Of a stretch of DNA of 18,241 bases, positions 6,589 to 14,900 are shown one piece after another. The position numbers and the translations under genes are program-made. Under the pieces are notes generated by a model. The model did no database searches and was not told where the DNA came from. It saw only the letters and a list, made by a program, of their open reading frames with translations. Every line of letters starts with the position of its first letter. Positions within the stretch are counted from its first letter, which is position 1. Source of the DNA: an uncultured Desulfovibrio sp. (GTDB lineage Bacteria > Desulfobacterota > Desulfovibrionia > Desulfovibrionales > Desulfovibrionaceae); assembly GCA_900546145.1 (NCBI GenBank), contig URBN01000038.1:1-18241 (forward strand). Reading direction: 5' to 3'.

Positions 6589-7158
6589 ATGGAACTTGAA
6601 GAACTGCTTGAATATCTCAGTGCGGGAAAAACGCTTACCGTCGGTACGGAAGCCTATGACTGCATGCACCAATGGTCGCTGGAAGCGCAGAAACTCACCC
6701 AGGAGCTCAACACGGGCGTTCATGACATGGAAGGAATCCGCGGGTACATGAGCCGCATTACAGGGAGAGACATCGATGAAAGCTTCAGAATGTTCCTGCC
6801 CTTCTACACGGACTTCGGCAAAAATATCCGCATCGGCAGGAATGTCTTTATCAACGCCTGCTGCTGTTTTCAGGATCAGGGCGGCATCAGTATCGGCGAC
6901 GGCACGCTTATCGGCCACCGCGTGGTTATCGCTACCATAAACCACGGACTCCGCCCGGAAGGACGCATGGATCACCACATCGCTCCCGTACGCGTGGGCA
7001 GGAACGTCTGGATTGGATCCGGCAGTATCATTCTTCCTGGCGTGACGATCGGGGACGGCGCCACCGTGGCCGCCGGAGCCGTGGTGACGAAGGATGTCCC
7101 TGAAGGCACCGTTGTGGACGGCGTGCCAGCGAGGATTCTTCGTCAGCCCTCTGCGTAA
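6589..7158 (+). CDS. Left-handed beta-helix O-acetyltransferase (maltose/galactoside acetyltransferase type)
   Basis: A 189-residue enzyme. The start at 6589 is chosen over an in-frame GTG at 6544 because GGGAGGAG lies just upstream of it. Residues 1-70 form a helical N-terminal region like the maltose acetyltransferase cap. The hexapeptide repeats begin at about residue 79 (IRIGRN VFINA, ISIGDG TLIGHR) and resume at VRVGRN VWIGSG SIILPG VTIGDG ATVAAG AVVTKD. The catalytic His is H119 in ATINHG. The C-terminus VPEGTVVDGVPARIL is typical of the family. Such enzymes form trimers and transfer acetyl from acetyl-CoA to a sugar or related hydroxyl; the acceptor cannot be predicted. It appears to be a single-gene unit. 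Confidence 0.9.
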   Translation: MELEELLEYLSAGKTLTVGTEAYDCMHQWSLEAQKLTQELNTGVHDMEGIRGYMSRITGRDIDESFRMFLPFYTDFGKNIRIGRNVFINACCCFQDQGGISIGDGTLIGHRVVIATINHGLRPEGRMDHHIAPVRVGRNVWIGSGSIILPGVTIGDGATVAAGAVVTKDVPEGTVVDGVPARILRQPSA

Positions 7159-7230
7159 GCCAGAGGTGGCGCTGCGTCTTCTCAGAGGCTCCCGGGGAAG
7201 AGTGTCAGGATGCCCTTTTTCAGCTCTTCC

Positions 7231-7266
7231 GCCGGCCATGGACAGAGAACTTCGTCCATGGCCGGC
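7231..7266. repeat. Perfect 13-bp inverted repeat
   Basis: GCCGGCCATGGAC and GTCCATGGCCGGC are exact complements around a 10-base loop. Neither side has a T-tract, so it is not a typical intrinsic terminator. It lies about 70 bases downstream of the acetyltransferase stop and could stabilise the mRNA 3' end or act as a protein-binding site. Confidence 0.7.
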
Positions 7267-7378
7267 TGTATAAACACCCGGAGGCGTTTCAGGCGGGCCG
7301 GATTATTTTCACGGCTTCGGTTTCCTGCGGAAAAGCGTTGATGGCTGCCGCTGAGGCTGCTAAAGGCCGGGCAGCATC

Positions 7379-7400
7379 AAAAAAGCCTTCGAGGCTTTTT
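7379..7400. terminator. Bidirectional intrinsic terminator
   Basis: AAAAAGCCT and AGGCTTTTT form a 9-bp stem around TCG. The A and T runs at the stem ends make it usable from both strands. On the plus strand it would end readthrough from the acetyltransferase. Confidence 0.75.
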
Positions 7401-7982
7401 GCAAGGCCCCTGCGTGTACGTGCGGGGTCTGTTTTTTTGCCCGTGAAGGGATGTCTGCCGCGGATGCCTCTGTTGTTTCTGCGGAACATTCGTCCTGTCC
7501 TTCGGGTGCGCGTTTTTTCCGGACGCTCTTCCCTTCTTTCCCATGCGTCTGCGCGATGCCGCTTCCCCTGCTCCGGACCGCTCCCGGTCCATGCCGGGCA
7601 GTTTTCTCCCGCAGGCCGCGCTCATCGCGGAGATGAATTTTGTTTTTCAGCCGCTGTATTTATGGGAATTCATCAGGATGATGAAGAAGCGCCGCGTTCG
7701 TTAAGGTAGAAATACGGCAGGAAGCGTCACAGTGTCATCTGCCGTCTCCCGGGCCGGTGCACCGGACAGGGAAAGAAGCCCCGAAAGTCCCCTTCCCTTC
7801 CGGCAGCCCCAGGCCTGGTACGCCACCAGGAGAGTTTCTCTATGGAAAATTTCCGGCGCACAGGCTGGGCACCCGGGATTCCGAGGCAGCCCTGACCGGA
7901 CGGCAGATATCTGTTCACAGCCGCATGCGTTTTAAGCGTTTTCCGGCCTTTCCATTGACTCACACACAAAGGAGCATCTGCA

Positions 7983-9461
7983 ATGAAAGGAAAATCACTT
8001 CTGGCAGCCCTCATCGCGCTGGGAATCTTCTCCGGCTCAACTTACGCGGCCCCTTCGTTCAAGCAGTCAGGCAATAAATTTACCATCAGCGAAGGCGTCG
8101 ATGACGCGGCCGTGCAGGCTCTGAAGGGCGCGGACATGACAAAGCTTGCCCTTACCCTGGACAACGTTAAGGACGGGGATCTGCAGAAAGTCTGTGCCGC
8201 TGTTCCTGAACTCCGCACCCTGAACATCGAAAACAGCGAAGATCTGACGTCCATCGCACCCGTCGCCGGACTCAAAAAACTGACGGCATTCACTCTCAAA
8301 GCTAAAAAGGTGAAGGACTTCAGCCCGCTGGCCGGCCTGACCGGCCTGACCAAGCTCCAGGCTGTCAGCGATGCCATGGGACCGGACCTGAAGTGGATGA
8401 GCGGCCTGACCAAAATTAACAGCCTGATCATCTCCGGCGGCCCCGCGCTGACCTCCATGGAGGGGCTTCCCTCCCTGCCCGGTCTGCGTTCGGCCCGCAT
8501 CAGCTACGGCGCTTTCGCGGATCTTTCCCCCATCACCGCTCTTTCCGGCCTGACCAGCCTGGAGCTCACGTACTGCACGCTGGGCGATCTCAGTGCTCTG
8601 ACCAAACTCCCCAGCCTCAAATCGCTGAGCTTCTACGCCTCCCAGGTGAAGGGCTTCAGTGCCCTGGCCGGATGCCCGAAGCTTGAGAGCTTCATGTATT
8701 ACGCCGTTAAGGGCGCTGACTTTACCACCCTCGGCAAACTGACCCAGGTAAAGGAGCTCAGGGGCGGCCTCACAAATCTCGATAACATTTCCTGGATCGC
8801 CAGCCTGCCCAACCTGAGAAAGTTCGACGTGTTCGCTGAGTATGTGACTGACTACTCTCCCCTGGCCAAAAGCAAAGTGGAAAACTTTCAGATCTGGAAC
8901 ATGAGGGTTCCGGTGGATCTGAAGACCCTGGCCGGCGCCACCAGCCTGAAGCAGCTCAAGCTGTGGAGCGTGAAGGACGTGAGCGGCTTTGAGGCCCTTG
9001 GCAGTCTGACCGGCCTCCAAAAGCTGATTCTGAACAGCGTCAACGAAAAGAAGGGCACCGTGGATATGAGCTTCATGCGCAGCCTTACCGGGCTCAGGGA
9101 ACTGGAACTCTCTTCCTCTGACTGCGTGAAGACCTCCGGCATGGAAAGCCTGACCGCCCTGACCCAGCTGAACTGTTACAAGCTCAACAAAAACGGCAGC
9201 GATCCTTTTGACCTTTCTTTCCTCTCAAAGCTTACCAGCCTGAAGAGTCTGCGCGTGAGTGACTGCAAAGTCAGTCATTTTGAGGCTGTCAGCGGCCTTG
9301 GCGCTCTGTCCAGCGTGACGCTCCAGAAGGTCGACGGCCTTACCAGCCTCGATGCCTTTAAGAAGCTTCCGGCCCTGAAGCAGATCAGCGTCGGTAAGGG
9401 TGAATTCAGTGATGCCGATCTGACCGGCTTCGACAGCAGCGTCAGGGTTTCCCAGCGTTAA
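7983..9461 (+). CDS. Secreted leucine-rich-repeat protein
   Basis: A 492-residue protein with a good ribosome site (AAAGGAG) and a signal peptide (MKGKSLLAALIALGIFSGSTYA). From about residue 45 to near the C-terminus it consists of tandem leucine-rich repeats, mostly 20-25 residues long, with units such as LAGLTGLTKLQAVS, LSGLTSLELTYCTLGDLSAL and LTSLKSLRVSDCKVSHF. This pattern is of the internalin/SDS22-like bacterial LRR class. There is no LPXTG motif, membrane helix or beta-barrel, so the protein is probably periplasmic or released. LRR domains usually bind proteins; the partner is unknown. It is monocistronic, with a stable hairpin soon after the stop. Internal repetition makes it prone to recombination and length variation. 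Confidence 0.88.
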   Translation: MKGKSLLAALIALGIFSGSTYAAPSFKQSGNKFTISEGVDDAAVQALKGADMTKLALTLDNVKDGDLQKVCAAVPELRTLNIENSEDLTSIAPVAGLKKLTAFTLKAKKVKDFSPLAGLTGLTKLQAVSDAMGPDLKWMSGLTKINSLIISGGPALTSMEGLPSLPGLRSARISYGAFADLSPITALSGLTSLELTYCTLGDLSALTKLPSLKSLSFYASQVKGFSALAGCPKLESFMYYAVKGADFTTLGKLTQVKELRGGLTNLDNISWIASLPNLRKFDVFAEYVTDYSPLAKSKVENFQIWNMRVPVDLKTLAGATSLKQLKLWSVKDVSGFEALGSLTGLQKLILNSVNEKKGTVDMSFMRSLTGLRELELSSSDCVKTSGMESLTALTQLNCYKLNKNGSDPFDLSFLSKLTSLKSLRVSDCKVSHFEAVSGLGALSSVTLQKVDGLTSLDAFKKLPALKQISVGKGEFSDADLTGFDSSVRVSQR

Positions 9462-9484
9462 TCCTCCTTCCTTCCTCCGGATAT

Positions 9485-9515
9485 GTTTCCGCCTGCCTCA
9501 CAGGCGGGCGGAAAC
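9485..9515 (+). terminator. Strong hairpin after the LRR gene, probable terminator without T-tract
   Basis: GTTTCCGCC pairs with GGCGGAAAC, and the stem continues inward with TGCCT/AGGCG around a three-base loop. No T-run follows on the plus strand, so efficiency is uncertain. It lies 24 bases after the LRR stop codon. Confidence 0.5.
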
Positions 9516-9854
9516 CGACGGATGATAAGCTGTCCGATTATGGAGCGTCTTAGTTCTGTCCGGCGCTCTTTTCCCTGCCAGGCGGGTAAGGGGACAAGTC
9601 TGAAGCAGGCATGAGCCGCTGGAAATCAAAAAATCCAACACAATCTAAGAACGGGCAAACAAGGAACCCATGGCAGATTTCCGTCCGGCCATGACAGGAA
9701 CACCGGCTGAAAATCCCCTAACCGATTTCTGTCCGCTTTCTGATACAGGCAAACCGGGGCCGGACGATGATGCCCGGAATCTGGAAGTGTCGGTGTAGCA
9801 ATCCGTGAAACTGACGCTTCTGCTGCACTTGAGGGTGGGGCTGCCCCCCCTCTG
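9516..9854. other. Gene-free stretch between the LRR gene and the DUF262 gene
   Basis: No supportable gene. This is the transition from GC-rich flanking DNA to the AT-richer DUF262 island. A hairpin at 9831-9852 (GAGGG-T-GGGG against CCCC-CCCTC around CTG) lies just beyond the DUF262 stop codon and may serve as its 3' end, although no T-tract follows. Confidence 0.4.
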
Positions 9855-12413
9855 TCAGATAGTGTATTTATCTTTTTCAGCCTCAATTTCTTTGAGGGTT
9901 TTTCCATCCTTATTTTTCCAGAGTTTGCGGCCATTAGCACTGCATCCTACTATAAATTCAGCAGCTGCAGAGGCGCTGTGAAAAGACAAATCCTCGGTGG
10001 TCGCCCAGTTTTTTATTTTTCCTTCATTCAGCAATTTCTCCCTCAGCCTGGCCATTCCACCCCTCATGGATTTTTTAGTTTCATTAAGTTTAGCCCCTTG
10101 TAAAACTAAAAATCCTTCTGTTGTAACTTTTCCAAGAGCATCTGCAGAGCCGGAAGAAAGGTGAAGCAGCTCACCATCATTCCTGCCGCGAGTTTCTCTT
10201 TTGCCAAAAGACTCGGGAACTTTATCCTCTGAAGCATTGACGATCGCTTTGGCATCATCATTAGTTCCTTCCTGAGCCGGTCGAAAAGTCTGCCCGCTGT
10301 TCTCGTTTGATTGGTTCCCTGGTCCGTCACTGTCCCGCAGATAGAATACCAAATCTGCAGGATCTGCGTGAAACAGTTCAAACAAACGGCGCAGGATTGA
10401 AACTTTCATAGATGTATTTGTGTTTTTTTCTACATAGAGATTCTCGTCAATTTTTAAAAAACTCCTCAATGCCTGAGGATTATTGCTAAAATATTTGCTT
10501 AGATTGGCAGAAACATCTGAACTGCTAACCAGAGTTGGCAGAATGGTTTTATCCTCATTGTGCAGGTATCTCACCACATGTTCAAACATGTCTATCCAGC
10601 TGGAAACGGGTGTTTCTATATTCCGGTAGCTGTACTTGACAATGGACCGCCCCTCCAATTTGAAATCTTCATCTTCCAGAGAACAAGTGTCCCATTCTTT
10701 TTTAGAGGGTTTGAAGGTAGTAGCTGGCATGGGCCAGATTTCTTTTTTTGCCAGTTCAACCATTCTATCACTGCGTTCCTGCATTTCGGCTAAACCCCAC
10801 TGTGCTTTGCCTGCAATCCATTGGTTCATCCGCAGACCACTCTTTTTGAACCCTCGTTCTCCATCACGCTTCTCTTGAAAAGAGGCATTGCCCATATTGG
10901 AATTGTAAGCAGTTAACGTCAGATTCCCCAGGCAGTGCAGCCAGTTTGTATGTATTTTAGCTGCATCAGGGCCAAGAGACCGGATCCATGTTGGGGTCAA
11001 ATGTTGAGGCATGATATGTTCTATAGTGTACGTTCCGTTATCCAGGAACGTGTATACATCTTTGGCTTCCAGAGTTCCGTAGTTCTCAAACCGTTCAAAC
11101 AAATAGTCCTTGTATTTTCCCCGCATCCGATACACTTCTTTGGTGGCCAGAGCCTTTGAAAATTCTGCATCGTCTGGAAACCGGCTATGCTCTTTTTTAG
11201 AGAGAAGCACATAGGAGAGCTTATTTACATAGTCATCAGTGGTGTTGTCATAACGAATAACTTCCCGGTTCAAATTCAGGAATAGTTTACTCAGTGCGTA
11301 TGTGGGCACTTCACAAATGTTTCGGCGGAACAGGTAACTTTCAATGATTTGAAAGATACGAGTAAGATCTTCCACAGACAGTTGTTCCTCCTCCTGATGC
11401 AATCGGAAAATTTCCATAAAGAATGGTTCCGTAACTTTGATTTCCAGCCTTTTCAGACGGTACATACAGTCATCCAAAGCCGGGCAGCCAAGGCCGCTTT
11501 TCCCCTGGAGCAGTTTCCTGTAAATCCGAGCATACAGCAGCATATCTTCAAGGAGATTGTCCAGTAGAATTTTTTCTGTTTCTACATATGTTTTGAAAAT
11601 CTGATACACATTTCTGATAGTTGGTGTCTCCAGCTGTTTGATGCTAAGATAATCACGGACAAAGGCACTTACATCGTTCCCTGTACATTGTTCAATTTTT
11701 GTCCAAAATCCATCATAATACAATTCCTGCTTTTGAGGTGTAAGGCCCATCAGAATATAATTCCGGATTTTATCACCTTCCGTAAGTGCCAATCCAGTAG
11801 AATTCAGACTTTCAAAGATCAGCTGGGGATCATCCGCAGGATCCAGTGTAATGCTAATGATTTGGAGCCTATCAACTGCTTTGAACAGCTCATCCACGGA
11901 AATTTCATGTTTCAGGATTTCTTCACAGAAATACTCATAATTGATGGTCAGATTAGAGGTTCGGTCATATTCTGCCTTGTCTCCTGCCACAATCTTTTCC
12001 AAAGCGCTTCTGTCATCCTTTACTGGACGCAGTTTGATTTTGCTCCCGGAACCAGCCCATTTGTTAATGATGAACCGCTCCATAATTTGTTCATCGAGAG
12101 CACTGTCGTTGGGTTTTACTTCTCCCGTTTTGATCATATTGCAGATAGCCAAAAGAAGCAGAGTAACGGTAGTCAGCCGCTGCTGGCCATCTATAATGTG
12201 ATAATTAACTTTACTTCCTTCTGGAACAAGCTGGGAAACGATACTCCCAAAGAAATGGCTCTCCTTGTTCTCCTGAATTGTTTTCTTCAAATCTTCATAC
12301 AGCTGCTGGCAATGCTTTTTCTTCCAGTCATACTTTCTCTGGTATACAGGGATTATATACTGATTGTTAGCCCCTTCCAGGAATGTCAAAAGCTGATTTT
12401 CAGATCCTTTCAT
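9855..12413 (-). CDS. DUF262-DUF1524-DUF4357 protein, GmrSD/type IV restriction-like
   Basis: An 852-residue protein with a GGGGAG ribosome site. The N-terminal DUF262 (GmrS-like, ParB/Srx-fold) has IPVYQRKYDW (21-30), the conserved IDGQQRLTT (74-82) and FESLNSTGLALTEGDKIRN (200-218). The middle DUF1524 (GmrD-like HNH nuclease) has IEHIMPQHL (464-472) and NWLHCLGNLTLTAYNSNMGN (490-509). A further helical domain spans about 600-695. After a polar linker, the C-terminal DUF4357 (about 745-845) shows TTEGFLVLQGAKL and SASAAAEFIVGCSANGRKLWKNKDGKTL. GmrSD-type proteins cleave modified phage DNA in a nucleotide-dependent manner. Whether this one does is inference, and DUF4357 is also found in restriction-modification contexts. 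Base composition is clearly more AT-rich than its neighbours, suggesting transfer. No methyltransferase partner is seen in the window. Confidence 0.88.
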   Translation of the reverse strand: MKGSENQLLTFLEGANNQYIIPVYQRKYDWKKKHCQQLYEDLKKTIQENKESHFFGSIVSQLVPEGSKVNYHIIDGQQRLTTVTLLLLAICNMIKTGEVKPNDSALDEQIMERFIINKWAGSGSKIKLRPVKDDRSALEKIVAGDKAEYDRTSNLTINYEYFCEEILKHEISVDELFKAVDRLQIISITLDPADDPQLIFESLNSTGLALTEGDKIRNYILMGLTPQKQELYYDGFWTKIEQCTGNDVSAFVRDYLSIKQLETPTIRNVYQIFKTYVETEKILLDNLLEDMLLYARIYRKLLQGKSGLGCPALDDCMYRLKRLEIKVTEPFFMEIFRLHQEEEQLSVEDLTRIFQIIESYLFRRNICEVPTYALSKLFLNLNREVIRYDNTTDDYVNKLSYVLLSKKEHSRFPDDAEFSKALATKEVYRMRGKYKDYLFERFENYGTLEAKDVYTFLDNGTYTIEHIMPQHLTPTWIRSLGPDAAKIHTNWLHCLGNLTLTAYNSNMGNASFQEKRDGERGFKKSGLRMNQWIAGKAQWGLAEMQERSDRMVELAKKEIWPMPATTFKPSKKEWDTCSLEDEDFKLEGRSIVKYSYRNIETPVSSWIDMFEHVVRYLHNEDKTILPTLVSSSDVSANLSKYFSNNPQALRSFLKIDENLYVEKNTNTSMKVSILRRLFELFHADPADLVFYLRDSDGPGNQSNENSGQTFRPAQEGTNDDAKAIVNASEDKVPESFGKRETRGRNDGELLHLSSGSADALGKVTTEGFLVLQGAKLNETKKSMRGGMARLREKLLNEGKIKNWATTEDLSFHSASAAAEFIVGCSANGRKLWKNKDGKTLKEIEAEKDKYTI

Positions 12414-12579
12414 CCAATATTCTCCCCGCTGGCAGATTCAGTCCCCTGTCTAATTCCGATTCCAGAGTTTTCTTGGCGTAGTCCGTCCAGCTTTCCTTCC
12501 TCGGCATAAGGCGTAAGATCTTCTGAAAAATTCTATTGGTATTTTTGGTCAAATACGATGGTGTAGTCAATGGCAGCAT
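12400..12579 (-). CDS. Small ORF overlapping the DUF262 start, possible truncated upstream operon gene
   Basis: A 59-residue frame starting MLPLTTPSYLTKNTNR and ending NLPAGRILDERI. Its stop codon overlaps the first 14 bases of the DUF262 gene, the arrangement of translationally coupled operon genes. The C-terminal half (PRKESWTDYAKKTLESELD) is charged and helical and looks like real protein. No ribosome site precedes the ATG, and the frame is closed by a stop a few codons upstream. It may therefore be the 3' remnant of a larger partner gene whose 5' part was lost. I do not recognise the family. Confidence 0.4.
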   Translation of the reverse strand: MLPLTTPSYLTKNTNRIFQKILRLMPRKESWTDYAKKTLESELDRGLNLPAGRILDERI

Positions 12580-12631
12580 CGTAGATAATTGTAGAGCCTA
12601 TATAGTGGGAGTACATTCCCGTGGCAAAAAT

Positions 12632-12705
12632 TGAGCCATGGGGACGCCTCCGGTGCGTTGAGATTGCAAAATAAACAAAAATCTGAAGGAAAACACCATG
12701 GCTCA
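12632..12705. repeat. 10-bp inverted repeat pair at the island edge
   Basis: TGAGCCATGG at 12632-12641 and CCATGGCTCA at 12696-12705 are exact inverted copies separated by 54 bases of mostly AT-rich DNA. Each copy contains an outward-reading ATG-GCT-CA. The right copy is the start of the small ORF at 12698. Confidence 0.5.
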
Positions 12706-12868
12706 GCCTATCTTTAACCTGGAAATACGGCTCTTACGATTGAAATGGCAGCCGACATATTTCGGCTGCAGCAACACCAGACAATTTTTACAAAGCTGCC
12801 AGAGCTATTTCCATACCCCGCCCGGAAATTTTTGTTGGGATGATTTTTTTCGCGGATTCTGCAAGTGA
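12698..12868 (+). CDS. Small hypothetical ORF at the island edge
   Basis: A 56-residue frame beginning MAQPIFNLEIRLLRLKWQP. It is preceded by GAAGGA about 8 bases upstream, a plausible ribosome site. Composition is unusual, with several Cys and aromatic residues (FGCSNTRQFLQSCQSYF). It might be the start of a truncated transposase or a genuine small protein. No family was recognised and no terminator follows. Confidence 0.3.
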   Translation: MAQPIFNLEIRLLRLKWQPTYFGCSNTRQFLQSCQSYFHTPPGNFCWDDFFRGFCK

Positions 12869-13309
12869 ATGAGGGGCGGATGCCCTGCCACCGGCAGCAT
12901 CTCTGCCTGATTTCATCTGTGTTCCTCTGTCAGCCACAGTGTCGTCACTGGCGGCGGGGGCCTTTCTGGAGGCTTCATCGTGAACATGGGGCGTCCTGTT
13001 CCGCTGCGTGGAAGGAACTGACGCAAGCCGAGGTGCTTGTCCGGACCAGAGGATCTCCCCTTCGTCTCTGCATCACTCCCGGCCGTGCTGTGTCCTGCCC
13101 TCCCACGGGAGCAGGTCGGGGGGAAGACAAAAAAGCGAGCGCGTGTCCCAGAGAAAGGCAGAGGCACGCGCTCACGAAATTCCGGGGCGTCCGGATGTTT
13201 TTTTAACGAAGAGTTTTTTTTGGCTGTGGAGCTGATCCGGCGGGACACGTTCATATCCGGCCCGGAGGCCATACCGTAACACGGGGGCCGGCTTCCCTGT
13301 CATCCCCTG
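12869..13309. other. Gene-free stretch downstream of the SH3b gene
   Basis: Open frames on both strands lack ribosome sites and protein-like composition. The only element supported is the minus-strand terminator at 13129-13173. GC content rises back to the level of the flanking chromosome. Confidence 0.4.
13129..13173 (-). terminator. Terminator-like hairpin downstream of the SH3b gene
   Basis: On the minus strand GAGCGCGTG pairs perfectly with CACGCGCTC around a 19-base loop, followed after two bases by six T residues. It lies about 135 bases after the SH3b-protein stop. Confidence 0.65.
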
Positions 13310-14101
13310 TTAATCGACGACGTAGTTTCCCCAGGTGATGCGCGTAATTTTCCCGTCTTCTGCTGTGATGGAAAAATGCTTAACCGGCCTCATCGCCGTG
13401 TCGACCTTTGTTTCCAGGACCCATTGATATTTCCCGCTGTCCACGGACTGCATGGAAGACCAGCCTATGGAAGTCATATTGGCGTTGAACTTCCGGAGGG
13501 CCTCACTGTCAATGGCGTCTCCGACCTGGAGACCGGCCGCTTTATATCCTTTCCTGTCGACGGAAACGGTGAGAAGAATCCAGCCATCCATCAGGTACAG
13601 GGTAAATCCTTCGGGATATACCAGTTTTGTATCCGCATAATGAGGAGCGTCAGGATCGTTTTCCCCTACCCCGCTCTTTTCCGCCTTTTTATCTTTAATG
13701 CCCGCAACGCGCGTAAACGCATCCAGGGCATCGAGACACAGGCTGCTGTCGAACCTGGCCCTGAACCGCCCGCTTTCCGTCAGCGAAGCGTCACTGAAAG
13801 AAACAAACTTTCCGTTTACCCAGCCTTTGTATCCGGCCTGTGAGATGACGCAGAGCCACGGATATTCCTCTTTTGTACTCTGTCTGCCGATAAGGCAGAG
13901 CTTTTCGCCTTTGTCGAGAGTGGCGATTTTTTCCCCGCCGGATGAGGGGCTGGCCCGGAGGTTTACCCCGCTGCCCGTGCAGAAGGCGGACAGAGGATTA
14001 TCCTGATCGAGAGCGGGAAGCTCCTTCGCGCTGTGCGCGAACGCGCCGGAGCAGAGAAACAGGACAAGTGCCGGCAGAATGAAAAAGCAGGTTTTTCTCA
14101 T
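13310..14101 (-). CDS. Exported SH3b-domain protein
   Basis: A 263-residue protein with an AAGGAG ribosome site and a signal peptide (MRKTCFFILPALVLFLCSGAFA). Residues about 40-105 form a bacterial SH3 domain: GVNLRASPSSGGEKIATLDKGEKLCLIG, then PWLCVISQAGYKGWVNGKFVSF, including the diagnostic VNLRASPS and GWVNGKFV signatures. Such domains bind peptidoglycan or proteins in the envelope. The remaining 150 residues form a separate domain not recognised here, containing TLYLMDGWILLTVSVD and a C-terminal ITAEDGKITRITWGNYVVD. The protein is probably periplasmic, since there is no lipobox or membrane anchor. It is monocistronic, with a terminator-like hairpin downstream. Confidence 0.85.
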   Translation of the reverse strand: MRKTCFFILPALVLFLCSGAFAHSAKELPALDQDNPLSAFCTGSGVNLRASPSSGGEKIATLDKGEKLCLIGRQSTKEEYPWLCVISQAGYKGWVNGKFVSFSDASLTESGRFRARFDSSLCLDALDAFTRVAGIKDKKAEKSGVGENDPDAPHYADTKLVYPEGFTLYLMDGWILLTVSVDRKGYKAAGLQVGDAIDSEALRKFNANMTSIGWSSMQSVDSGKYQWVLETKVDTAMRPVKHFSITAEDGKITRITWGNYVVD

Positions 14102-14900
14102 GAGTTCATCTCCTTTTCACCTGGTATGAGGCAGAGAGGTTTCCGGTTTTTCACAGAGTATGGCATCAGGACGTGTACGGGACTCCGGCCATGGGCGGCC
14201 GCGGAATGACATGCAGAACCGGATGCCCGGGCCGTGTCAGGCCGGCTCCCTGAAATCTGCGCCGGCTTTCGCGTTTTCGTTCACGCGGAGCGGAATGTTC
14301 TGCAGGGAGCCGGTTTCAGCAAAAGCGGTTCTGCATTTTCATTCCGGGATGAAGCGCTCTTTCCGGCTGAGCGTTCACATGTGCTGGCTTCAGATAAAGC
14401 ACACTCCCCGGATAGCCGCTTCATCCGGGAGATGAATTTTTCTGTTTTTTCCGCAAAAAGCCCGGGGAAACTATCCCGGAGATGACAGGGCACCACGCGT
14501 TTCCCGCGCCTTACTGCGTGCTCCGTTATACCTGTGTCAGGATGATGCTTCTGAACCCCAGAAACGATGGAGCACGGGATTTGCCCTCACCGCCTCCGCC
14601 CGCTCCGGAAAATTCCGCAGGGAAGAGAAGCGGAGGGAATGAATGACGTTCTATACTTCGGGTACCGCTGCAGGCCGGCCCTCCGGGAGAAGCGGAGGCC
14701 GGAGAGTGAGCCGGAATGGATTAGAACCGTGCCGCAGGCTTTATGCGCGAAACGGACCGCCCGGATGCGGGCAGTGAGCGGATCAGGCAAAGAAGCGGCA
14801 GGAATTCCTCTTCCTGCCGCGCCTTCCCAAGGGTATTTCCGTATACGCGGAGAGTTCCGTTCAGGAATCCTCCGCGCAGGACAAACCAGGAGCTCACTCT
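14102..14900. other. Gene-free stretch between the SH3b gene and the redox operon
   Basis: About 800 bases. Open frames here show no ribosome site or family resemblance. A hairpin TTCATC/GATGAA around CGGGA at 14420-14436, followed by TTTTTCTGTTTTTT, resembles the one at 7622-7647. A related TTCAT-TCCGGG-ATGAA lies near 14339. The redox-operon promoter presumably lies near the right end, but no clear consensus is visible. Confidence 0.4.

Larger units (their letters stand above)
7159..7982. other. Gene-free stretch between the acetyltransferase and the LRR gene
   Basis: More than 800 bases with no supportable gene on either strand. It holds a perfect 13-bp inverted repeat (7231-7266), a bidirectional terminator (7379-7400) and a small TCATC/GATGA hairpin followed by a T-rich tract (7622-7647). 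The last few hundred bases before the LRR gene form its upstream region. Confidence 0.45.

Noticed and set aside
7732..7982. Riboswitch-like hairpins upstream of the LRR gene
   Set aside because: Compared by eye with cyclic-di-GMP and cobalamin consensus elements; conserved cores are absent or out of order.
8067..9020. 317-codon minus-strand frame opposite the LRR gene
   Set aside because: Repetitive Gln/Gly-rich mirror of the LRR codon pattern; no ribosome site.
12900..13130. Possible SRP RNA (GGAAGGAA-like motif) in the gene-free stretch
   Set aside because: The surrounding conserved SRP loop sequences and pairing are missing.
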